The translations under genes and the position numbers were made by a program. A stretch of 5,119 nucleotides of DNA from Syntrophales bacterium. Lineage in GTDB: Bacteria > Desulfobacterota > Syntrophia > Syntrophales > UBA2210. Shown one piece after another: positions 1 to 4,999 of this stretch. Below the pieces are notes generated by a model. The model was not told the origin of the DNA, did no database searches, and was given only the letters and a program-made list of their open reading frames with translations. The stretch is from the NCBI GenBank assembly GCA_023230565.1, contig JALNXD010000088.1, positions 1 through 5,119 of the forward strand, given 5' to 3'. How positions within the stretch are numbered: position 1 is the first letter of the stretch; each line of letters starts with the position of its first letter.

Positions 1-60
1 CAGTTTCACAGCTTCTTCCCGAAGCTCCTTTGTGTATACTGCATTGGGAATTCTTTCCAT
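1..60 (-). CDS. IS3/IS911-type transposase OrfA, first 20 codons (partial, runs off the left edge)
   Basis: The minus-strand ATG at 60-58 opens a frame beginning MERIPNAVYTKELREEAVKL, still open at base 1. The pattern YTKELREEAVKL is the start of the helix-turn-helix (HTH_Tnp_1 type) DNA-binding domain found at the N-terminus of IS3/IS911-family OrfA. In that family OrfA binds the inverted repeats and is joined by -1 frameshifting to the DDE integrase OrfB. A GGAGGT Shine-Dalgarno sits 6 nt before the ATG. The remaining OrfA, the frameshift site and OrfB are outside the window, so whether this copy is intact cannot be told. Confidence 0.8.
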   Translation of the reverse strand, partial: MERIPNAVYTKELREEAVKL

Positions 61-123
61 TTAGACACCTCCATCATCTCTTTTTACAGCACTTTTGGTG
101 TCCATTCAAAGCATCTTACGTCA
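1..123 (-). mobile_element. IS3-family-like insertion sequence, 5' end (left copy, reads leftward out of window)
   Basis: Bases 4-123 are an exact reverse complement of 5000-5119, 120 bp without a mismatch. The identity breaks at 123/124, where this copy ends in ...TTACGTCA. Read on the minus strand the element therefore starts TGACGTAAG, with the TG/CA terminal dinucleotide usual for IS3-family ends. A TGGACACC motif lies about 20 bases inside, which resembles the inner part of IS3-group inverted repeats. About 60 bp inside the end a transposase frame begins. Only this end is in the window, so the family is inferred from end structure and OrfA start, and the element's length is unknown. Confidence 0.85.
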
Positions 124-214
124 TTTTCCACCATCTCTTCTTCGGCGATGCATCCGATTTCTGATTTACGCCTCTTTCATTGCTTTTGACTCGTTGTTTC
201 TCTGAATTTTCCAT
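124..214 (-). pseudogene. N-terminal 30 codons of an unknown small gene, cut by the left IS
   Basis: On the minus strand an ATG at 214-212 is preceded by AAGGA with a 7-nt spacer (222-226). The frame is open through 30 codons up to the IS junction at 123/124. It then reads two codons of IS sequence and stops with TAA at 118-116. The peptide begins MENSEKQRVKSNERG and ends SPKKRWWK. It is polar and basic, and the final KKRWWK just before the break could be the cytoplasmic edge of a membrane helix now lost, but that is a guess. A promoter-like pair lies at the right distance upstream. Good translation signals plus an abrupt end exactly at the IS boundary support a real gene broken by insertion. 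I do not recognise the family. Confidence 0.5.
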
Positions 215-242
215 GGATGCATCCTTGCGAATTTATCTCATA

Positions 243-270
243 ACAATACTAATAATTATGCGATCGGCAA
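243..270 (-). promoter_or_regulatory. Candidate sigma-70 promoter for the truncated gene at 214
   Basis: On the minus strand TTGCCG (270-265) and TATTGT (248-243) are separated by 16 nt. The expected start of transcription near 236 would leave a leader of about 22 nt that contains the AAGGA ribosome binding site. The spacer is AT-rich. The hexamers are imperfect, but the placement relative to the start codon is good. It lies just beyond the end of the large GH65-HAD gene. Confidence 0.4.
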
Positions 271-306
271 TGGGGTAAAGACTGTATACTTCCAAACAGG
301 CCTGCA

Positions 307-3300
307 TCATTGCTCCGGCGGCAGCAATTCCCCCAAATCGGATACCACAGCATCGGCGCCGTTGCGGCGCAATTCGTCCGGAGTCACGCTGCGGCTCACG
401 CCAAGAACGAGGCCGAAGCCGCCCCGCCGACCCGCCTGCACACCGGACAGGGCGTCCTCGACCACCACCGACCGCTCGGGAAGAGCGCCGATCCTCCGCG
501 CCGCCTCCAGATATGAATCGGGATCGGGTTTGCCGGCCAACTGCAATTCGGAGATGACATTCCCATCCACTTTCGCATCGAAAAGGCCCGCAATTCCGGC
601 CGCCTCGAGGGTCATATCCGCATTGGCGCTCGAAGTGACCACGGCGGTGCGGAAACCGTCACGGTGCAGGTGCTGCAGCAGCCGGACCGACCCGGGGAAG
701 GCATGGACGCCCCCTTCACGGATAATTTCATGGACCCTGTTGTTCTTGCGGTTGCTGAGCGCCCATTCCGTTTCCATATCCGGACTGTCTTCGGGTGACC
801 CCTTCGGCAACTGAATCCCCCGGGAAGCAAGAAAATCGTGAGTTCCCTCTTCACGCAGCTTGCCGTCCACCAGCAGGAGATACTCGGTCCCGATTTCAAA
901 AGGACGAAACGGTTCGCCCAGCCGCCGCTCCCTGTCCTTCAGGTATTCGTCGAACATCTCCTTCCAGGCCGCCGCATGCACCTCGGCCGTCGCGGTAAGC
1001 ACCCCGTCCATGTCGAAGAGGACGGCATCGAAGCGATTGCGGGGGATCATGGTTTCCACAGTCGGAACTTCCCCTTTTTCCGGTATCCCCAAATCGAAAC
1101 GTGCCGATTCACCCTCTCCCAGCGTAAATTCCCGGTCCCGGTGCCGGATCGTCAAGGCCTTTCCCCTGCGCAGGCGATAGACAGCCCAGTCATGACCTAT
1201 TTCAATCTCCAGTTCGGAACCGCGGACGGTGAGTGGGAAACTCATACGATCCCATTGAACCGGCAGCCGGGGATCGAAGGAAAGCACGCCGCCGTAGTCG
1301 CGCATTCCTGCCAATCCGTAGGTCAGCGCCATCCAGGTTCCGCCGATGGATGCCACATGGACGCCGTCGCGGACATTGCCGCCGATATCGGCAAGATCCA
1401 TGAGGACTGCATAGCGAAAATATTCAAAGGCCTCTTCGCCATAGCCGCATTCGGCAGCAATGATGCTCTGGATGCAGACCGACAGGGACGAATCGCCTGT
1501 GGTAAGGGGGTCGTAATAATCGAAGTCGCGGCGTTTTTCTTCAGGAGTGAATCTGTTGCCGAGAAGAAAAAGCGCCAGGACGACGTCCGCCTGCTTGATT
1601 ACGCGATGCCGGTATATCACCAGCGGATGATAGTGCAAAAGCAGCGGAAAATTTTCCGGCGGTTCGTTCTCCAGATCCCAGAGCTGCCTGTTGAGGAATT
1701 CGTCATCCTGCAGGTGAATGCCCAGATGTTTATCATAGGGAATGTACATGGCCGATGCCGCCCGGCGCCATTCTTCAATCTCATCCTGACGGACGCCGGT
1801 GCGATCCGCCACCAGCGCACACTGCTCCGGAGCCTCTCTGTGCAAGGCAGACAGCACGCGGGCGGCATACCGCAGATTTTCCCTCGCCATGAGATTGGTG
1901 AAAAGATTATTATCAACCACCGCATTGTATTCATCGGGTCCCGTTACGCCGTTGATGCAAAATCGCCCGCTTTTCCGTTTCGAATAGAATCCCAGCGTCA
2001 TCCACAACCGCGCCGTCTCGATCAGGATTTCGGCGCCGTGGCTTGCGAGAAAATATTTGTCGCCGCTCATTTCGGCGTATTTGCGGATTGCATAGGCGAT
2101 ATCGGCATCGATGTGATACTGGGCCGTCCCTGCCGCATAATAGGCCGAGGCCTCTTCTCCATTGATGGTGCGCCAGGGGAAAAGCGCCCCGCCTTCTCCG
2201 ACCTCTCTGGCGCGGCGCCGCGCAGCGGGCAGCATGCCGTGGCGGAAGCGGAGAAGATTGCCTGCGATGCGCGGCGCCGTATAGATCAAAAAGGGCAGGA
2301 CATAAATCTCCGAATCCCAGAAATAGTGCCCTTCATAGGTCTGTCCGGTGAGCCCGCGCGCGCCGATCCCGGCATTCTCAACCCGGGCCGATGCCTGGAG
2401 GAGCTGGTAGAGATTCCAGCGCAGCGACTGCTGGACACGCAGATCGCCCGATATCTTGACATCGCTGCGGCGCCAGAAATCGTCCACGAACCGCCGCTGG
2501 CCTTCACAGAGCGTCCGCCACCCCTCGCCACGGGACCTCACGAGAGTGCGCACCGCACGATCGGCAAGCTCCGAGGCCGGCGCCCTGCGGGATGTGTGAT
2601 AGGTAATGAATTTCGTAAGGCGGAACGCCTGCCCCGGACGGGCGGCGACCGTATACACGATACCCCCGCTGTCTTCACTACAGTAGGCCTGCAGGGAATA
2701 GTCGCAGTCGGTCCGTATCACATGATCCATTCCGCAGGCGATGGTCATCGTGCTGTTCCGTGTCCGGTGTCCGATGATGATGCGCTGGCCTTCACAATTG
2801 TGGAGTTCCGGAAGAAGCACCCGCTCGCTGAAGCTCCTGGACCGCCTGGGGTCGACCTTGCCGGGGTCGGGCTCCGGCGAACGGGACCGGCCAGCTTCAT
2901 CGCCCAATACATCGGGCGGTACAATCATTTCCGAGATCAGAACGACCGGCGCCTCCGCATTATGAACGGTAAACTCGTAATCTATGGCAGCAACGTGCCT
3001 GTGCTCGAACGATACCAGCCTCACGGACTTGATCTCGATCCGTTTCCCCGCGGGAGTTTCCCATAGAATCCTGCGCTCCAGCCGGCCGTCTTTCATATTC
3101 AGCACACGTTCGAAGCCGATGAGATTGGCACGTTCCGGCATGAACGGCTCGTCGTCGACAAAAAGCCGCAGCCTTTTGGCATCGGTCACATTGAGCATGG
3201 TCTGGGCGGTGTCCGCAAACCCGTAGGCCGTCTCGGGATAGACGATCGGCGTCGTTTCATGAAAACCGTTGATGAAGACCCCGTTTTGAAAAGCCGGCCT

Positions 3301-3462
3301 CCCCTCTTCGAAAGCCCCGCGAATGCCCATATACCCGTTGGCGAGAGTGAATATGGTTTCGCTCTGTTCCAGATACCGGGGAGAGAAACGCTTCTCGACG
3401 ATGGACCATTCGTCGACCGGGTAAATGTATTCCGGGGCGATTCCGGGTTTCCGGTGAAGCAT
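307..3462 (-). CDS. GH65 disaccharide phosphorylase fused to a beta-phosphoglucomutase-type HAD domain
   Basis: The product is about 1051 residues, far longer than a GH65 phosphorylase alone (roughly 750-790), because a HAD domain follows it. Domains, numbered from the Met at 3462: GH65 N-terminal beta-sandwich about 10-290; (alpha/alpha)6 catalytic domain about 335-715, with the TYEGHYFWDSE block (375-385), the GPDEYN block whose Glu511 is the expected general acid, KQAD at Lys623, and the phosphate-loop signature DSSLS with Ser658-Ser659; a C-terminal beta domain about 725-795; then HAD about 808-1051. The HAD part has nucleophile Asp817 and acid/base Asp819 (FDMDGV), His829, Arg870, Lys906 (NRKN), a Thr/Ser motif II at 943-945, Lys978 (GKPDPD) and Glu1002-Asp1003. 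These match the catalytic and phosphate-binding positions of Lactococcus beta-phosphoglucomutase, including the cap residues His20, Arg49 and Lys76. The inferred pathway is alpha-glucosyl disaccharide plus phosphate to glucose and beta-glucose 1-phosphate, then to glucose 6-phosphate, in the cytoplasm. No signal peptide is seen. The disaccharide (maltose, trehalose, kojibiose or other) cannot be set from sequence. An upstream ATG at 3501 adds 13 residues but lacks a Shine-Dalgarno. Confidence 0.93.
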   Translation of the reverse strand: MLHRKPGIAPEYIYPVDEWSIVEKRFSPRYLEQSETIFTLANGYMGIRGAFEEGRPAFQNGVFINGFHETTPIVYPETAYGFADTAQTMLNVTDAKRLRLFVDDEPFMPERANLIGFERVLNMKDGRLERRILWETPAGKRIEIKSVRLVSFEHRHVAAIDYEFTVHNAEAPVVLISEMIVPPDVLGDEAGRSRSPEPDPGKVDPRRSRSFSERVLLPELHNCEGQRIIIGHRTRNSTMTIACGMDHVIRTDCDYSLQAYCSEDSGGIVYTVAARPGQAFRLTKFITYHTSRRAPASELADRAVRTLVRSRGEGWRTLCEGQRRFVDDFWRRSDVKISGDLRVQQSLRWNLYQLLQASARVENAGIGARGLTGQTYEGHYFWDSEIYVLPFLIYTAPRIAGNLLRFRHGMLPAARRRAREVGEGGALFPWRTINGEEASAYYAAGTAQYHIDADIAYAIRKYAEMSGDKYFLASHGAEILIETARLWMTLGFYSKRKSGRFCINGVTGPDEYNAVVDNNLFTNLMARENLRYAARVLSALHREAPEQCALVADRTGVRQDEIEEWRRAASAMYIPYDKHLGIHLQDDEFLNRQLWDLENEPPENFPLLLHYHPLVIYRHRVIKQADVVLALFLLGNRFTPEEKRRDFDYYDPLTTGDSSLSVCIQSIIAAECGYGEEAFEYFRYAVLMDLADIGGNVRDGVHVASIGGTWMALTYGLAGMRDYGGVLSFDPRLPVQWDRMSFPLTVRGSELEIEIGHDWAVYRLRRGKALTIRHRDREFTLGEGESARFDLGIPEKGEVPTVETMIPRNRFDAVLFDMDGVLTATAEVHAAAWKEMFDEYLKDRERRLGEPFRPFEIGTEYLLLVDGKLREEGTHDFLASRGIQLPKGSPEDSPDMETEWALSNRKNNRVHEIIREGGVHAFPGSVRLLQHLHRDGFRTAVVTSSANADMTLEAAGIAGLFDAKVDGNVISELQLAGKPDPDSYLEAARRIGALPERSVVVEDALSGVQAGRRGGFGLVLGVSRSVTPDELRRNGADAVVSDLGELLPPEQ

Positions 3463-3469
3463 CGGCGAG

Positions 3470-3476
3470 CCCCCTC
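3470..3476 (-). promoter_or_regulatory. Ribosome binding site that sets the GH65-HAD start
   Basis: The minus strand reads GAGGGGG, then 7 nt (CTCGCCG), then ATG at 3462-3460. The longer in-frame ATG at 3501 is preceded by an AT-rich stretch (TTTGAATTTGCTGA) with no purine-rich match to the 16S tail. The 13 residues it would add (MVKKLLCERGGSP) do not look like the start of a GH65 domain. This favours the shorter product. If the longer start is used, all residue numbers given for this protein rise by 13. Confidence 0.55.
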
Positions 3477-3545
3477 TTTCACATAAGAGTTTCTTTACCA
3501 TTCAGCAAATTCAAAGTTTCAACCACTCCCGTTCTCAAGGCAATA

Positions 3546-3664
3546 CTTGAAATACAGTATATTCATTCGTTTTTCCGGCAGTTTCGCTACAGCGCATCGA
3601 TTTTGCGGAGTATGCCGATACCGGAAATATAATGCCAATGTTCCAGGAATCACTATATTTCAAG
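3546..3664. repeat. Separated inverted repeat, two 13-bp arms with one mismatch
   Basis: CTTGAAATACAGT at 3546-3558 and ACTATATTTCAAG at 3652-3664 are reverse complements except at one position, with 93 bp between them. The left arm overlaps a candidate -10 (TATACT on the minus strand) for the GH65-HAD gene. Two half-similar sites flanking a control region would suit a looping regulator, or the ends of a very small decayed mobile element. There is no matching direct duplication that I can see. The role is unknown. Confidence 0.4.
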
Positions 3665-3735
3665 CAGACAGCGCCCATTGTTCCGAACGGCTTTCTCACC
3701 GGATAAAATTTTTAATTAAATAATGAATATTTAGC

Positions 3736-3763
3736 TTGCGTTCACCGCAAATGATGATATTGT
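3736..3763 (+). promoter_or_regulatory. Candidate csp promoter with an UP-element-like AT tract
   Basis: TTGCGT (3736-3741) and TATTGT (3758-3763) are separated by 16 nt. Immediately upstream, about 3704-3733 is almost pure A/T, as expected of an UP element at a strongly expressed gene. Transcription would start near 3770 and give an untranslated leader of about 115 nt before the csp start. Long leaders are typical of cold-inducible csp mRNAs, where the leader folds in a temperature-dependent way. The hexamers are only partial matches to consensus. Confidence 0.4.
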
Positions 3764-3822
3764 GGAACTTCAACCCGGTTCCGCGTGCCAGGCGGGACGA
3801 TTTTTACCTGAAGGAGCACGTC

Positions 3823-3921
3823 ATGTGTGCCGGCGATATCCTCCAGTTGAAAATCTTGACAACAATAACAGAGGAGGATGTGTTTCATGGCAAATGGTAC
3901 CGTGAAGTGGTTCAACGATAA
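3823..3921 (+). CDS. Possible 32-residue upstream ORF in the csp leader, overlapping csp
   Basis: An ATG at 3823 follows AAGGAG (3811-3816) with a 6-nt spacer, a near-ideal ribosome binding site. The frame runs 32 codons to TAA at 3919-3921. The peptide begins MCAGDILQLKILTTITEED and ends YREVVQR. It covers the csp Shine-Dalgarno and the first 11 csp codons in another frame. Ribosomes on this frame would traverse the csp start, so it could block, couple or unfold the csp leader. I recognise no homologue. The peptide itself may not matter, and the second half of the frame is partly dictated by csp coding. Treat it as a candidate regulatory ORF, not an established gene. Confidence 0.35.
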   Translation: MCAGDILQLKILTTITEEDVFHGKWYREVVQR

Positions 3922-4087
3922 AAAGGGATTCGGTTTTATCGAGCAGGAAAACGGACCTGACGTATTTGTTCACCATTCGGCAATCAATGCAGCAGGTTTT
4001 AAAAGTCTCAAGGAGGGCGATAAAGTCTCTTTTGAAATCGAGCAGGGTAAAAAGGGACCTTCTGCAGCCAATGTCACTGTAAAATAA
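3887..4087 (+). CDS. csp: CspA-family cold-shock protein
   Basis: The product is 66 residues, the usual length for a single cold-shock domain. It starts MANGTVKWFNDKKGFGFIEQ and carries both nucleic-acid binding signatures: RNP1 KGFGFI (residues 13-18) and RNP2 VFVHHS (26-31). Lys/Trp/Phe at the N-terminal KWF and the Phe and His residues of RNP1 and RNP2 form the aromatic single-strand binding face in this family. The protein would bind single-stranded RNA or DNA in the cytoplasm and melt mRNA structure, often in the cold but in many bacteria also constitutively. The start is set by GAGGAGG (3871-3877) with a 9-nt spacer. The in-frame ATG at 3878 directly abuts that site and is not a plausible start. 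The gene has a probable promoter near 3736-3763 and a long leader. A hairpin follows, then an RRM gene on the same strand. Confidence 0.95.
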   Translation: MANGTVKWFNDKKGFGFIEQENGPDVFVHHSAINAAGFKSLKEGDKVSFEIEQGKKGPSAANVTVK

Positions 4088-4102
4088 TCATGCTGTAATA
4101 TA

Positions 4103-4128
4103 AGGCCGCTCATCCGGGCGGCCTCTTT
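4103..4128 (+). terminator. Hairpin after csp, probable weak or attenuating terminator
   Basis: AGGCCGC (4103-4109) pairs with GCGGCCT (4118-4124) in a 7-bp GC-rich stem with an 8-nt loop, 15 nt after the csp stop codon. Only CTTT follows before the run is broken, so the U-tract is short. It probably ends most csp transcripts while letting some reach the RRM gene. Confidence 0.6.
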
Positions 4129-4242
4129 ACTATCTACGGGGCATAATCTTCCGCTGCCCGGAATCCGTTAGTCTCCATCATCTCTGAGGGGAGAATGGCC
4201 TGACCTGTGCCCTTTGGAAACCAACAAGGAAAGGACCATAAA

Positions 4243-4527
4243 ATGAATATTTATGTCGGCAATTTATCCTTCAGCACCACGGAAGAGGCCTTAAAAAAAC
4301 TGTTCGATGAATTTGGAAACGTCGAAACGGCCAAAGTAATAAAGGACAACTATACTGGAAGATCGAAAGGATTCGGCTTTGTGGAAATGCCTGATAATTC
4401 AGAAGCCGATAAAGCGATAAAGGCCTTGAACGGCAAGTTGATTGAAGGAAAGAATATAAAGGTGAATCAGGCTGAAACCGGCGGCAAGAAGCGCCAGAAA
4501 AAAACCTTCAGGAGAAGGAGTTACTGA
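4243..4527 (+). CDS. Small single-domain RRM RNA-binding protein
   Basis: The product has 94 residues. One RNA-recognition motif spans about 1-77, with RNP2 IYVGNL (3-8) and RNP1 KGFGFVEM (42-49), giving the beta-alpha-beta-beta-alpha-beta fold. A short basic tail follows (GGKKRQKKTFRRRSY), which would add nonspecific RNA affinity. This is the architecture of bacterial RRM proteins such as the cyanobacterial Rbp family, some of which are cold-induced. Relatives also occur in several proteobacterial lineages. The start is placed at 4243, where AAGGA (4231-4235) lies 7 nt upstream and the peptide begins MNIYVGNL, the canonical RRM opening. A longer frame from 4207 would add 12 residues with no ribosome site. 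The gene lies 155 bp after csp on the same strand. I found no convincing separate promoter in that gap. Confidence 0.93.
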   Translation: MNIYVGNLSFSTTEEALKKLFDEFGNVETAKVIKDNYTGRSKGFGFVEMPDNSEADKAIKALNGKLIEGKNIKVNQAETGGKKRQKKTFRRRSY

Positions 4528-4600
4528 CTCTTTCAAAAGCTTAATTCTGCATCTGGCGGGGGAAATAGTAAGATTCAGGAATGCCCATGAGTTCGCATAA

Positions 4601-4650
4601 TGCACTGTCACAAAAAAAGATAATTATCTTGATTGTGAATGCACCTTTCT
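4601..4650 (+). terminator. Imperfect hairpin after the RRM gene, candidate terminator
   Basis: A perfect 14-bp palindrome AAGATAATTATCTT (4617-4630) sits inside a larger imperfect inverted repeat. Outer arms TGCA (4601-4604) and TGCA (4640-4643) and inner arms TCACAA (4608-4613) and TTGTGA (4633-4638) pair, separated by small bulges. CCTTTCTTTC follows on the plus strand. It lies 73 nt after the RRM stop. The stem is AT-rich and bulged, so an operator or protein binding site is an equally good reading. Confidence 0.4.
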
Positions 4651-4668
4651 TTCATGCTCGAAGTTTCC

Positions 4669-4718
4669 AAAACGAAACCGGACGGCCCGACCTTAATGCG
4701 TACGCCGGACCGTCCGGT
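4669..4718 (-). terminator. Terminator for the minus-strand Tyr/Gln-rich gene
   Basis: ACCGGACGG (4677-4685) pairs with CCGTCCGGT (4710-4718) in a 9-bp GC-rich stem. On the minus strand the stem is followed by TTTCGTTTT (4677-4669), a good U-tract. The plus-strand side lacks a T-run. The position 70 nt past the stop codon at 4788 fits an intrinsic terminator for that gene. It may also stop plus-strand readthrough from the RRM gene. Confidence 0.65.
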
Positions 4719-4787
4719 CTAGACGGAAACAAATAGTTATTCTTCTCTTTTATCTATCTGTTCCATCACACCACCACAATGCCGTTA

Positions 4788-4999
4788 TTAATCCTGCTGC
4801 GCATCGGGAGACTGCATCCTTCCATATTGCTGTCCTGTATAAGGCATTCCGTAACGATCTCTCGAGTAGGGCTGCTGATATGTTTGTTGATCGTACTGCC
4901 TCGATGAATCGAATCCCCGCATTCTCGGCTGATCGGATTGATACCTGTTCTCCGAATACTGCTCACCCGAATAACCGCGCACCTGCGGGTCGTGCGTAT
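4788..4999 (-). pseudogene. C-terminal 70 residues of a Tyr/Gln-rich protein, 5' part removed by the right IS
   Basis: The minus-strand frame runs from the IS junction at 4999/5000 to TAA at 4790-4788. The remaining peptide starts NTHDPQVRGYSGEQYSEN and ends QSPDAQQD. Of 70 residues, 14 are Gln and 9 are Tyr, with many Arg, Ser and Asp. The Tyr residues recur every few positions in units such as QQPYSRDRYG and MPYTGQQYG. No folded domain or membrane segment is visible, so it reads as a disordered tail. The frame appears longer (to 5093) only because the IS is open in antisense; those first residues are not part of the gene. A terminator hairpin follows it, supporting a formerly real transcription unit. 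I do not recognise the family. The start and most of any folded domain are missing. Confidence 0.55.

Larger units (their letters stand above)
3502..3886. other. Divergent intergenic region between the GH65-HAD gene and csp
   Basis: This AT-rich region separates two divergently transcribed genes. It holds a separated 13-bp dyad (3546-3664), an AT-tract at about 3704-3733, a probable csp promoter and a csp leader of about 115 nt with a small ORF. For the GH65-HAD gene the best minus-strand -10 I can find is TATACT (3561-3556), which lies inside the left arm of the dyad. It has no convincing -35, so the promoter may need an activator. I see no tRNA, and no riboswitch I can name. Confidence 0.6.

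Noticed and set aside
147..224. GATGCATCC repeated at 147-155 and 216-224
   Set aside because: Only two 9-bp copies, one overlapping the spacer of a ribosome site and one inside the short coding fragment; consistent with chance.
838..3066. Open frame of 742 codons on the plus strand, antisense to the GH65-HAD gene
   Set aside because: It mirrors a GC-rich coding frame, gives a composition with no recognisable domain, and the opposite strand carries unambiguous GH65 and HAD motifs.
3736..3822. N-terminal extension of the small leader ORF, starting at 3736 with a non-ATG codon
   Set aside because: No ribosome site there, and it overlaps the probable csp promoter; only the ATG at 3823 has a good Shine-Dalgarno.
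3856..3861. TTGACA, a perfect -35 hexamer just before csp
   Set aside because: A matching -10 at 16-18 nt would fall at the csp start codon, where none exists, and it would leave no leader with the ribosome site.
4173..4185. 13-bp match (CTCCATCATCTCT) between the csp-RRM gap and the IS end at 69-81
   Set aside because: One match of this length is expected by chance in a window of this size on both strands; no further similarity around it.
4528..4787. Possible small gene between the RRM gene and the Tyr/Gln-rich fragment, including the minus-strand frame 4399-4611
   Set aside because: No start codon with a ribosome site, the frame overlaps the RRM coding region in antisense, and the gap is explained by two hairpins.
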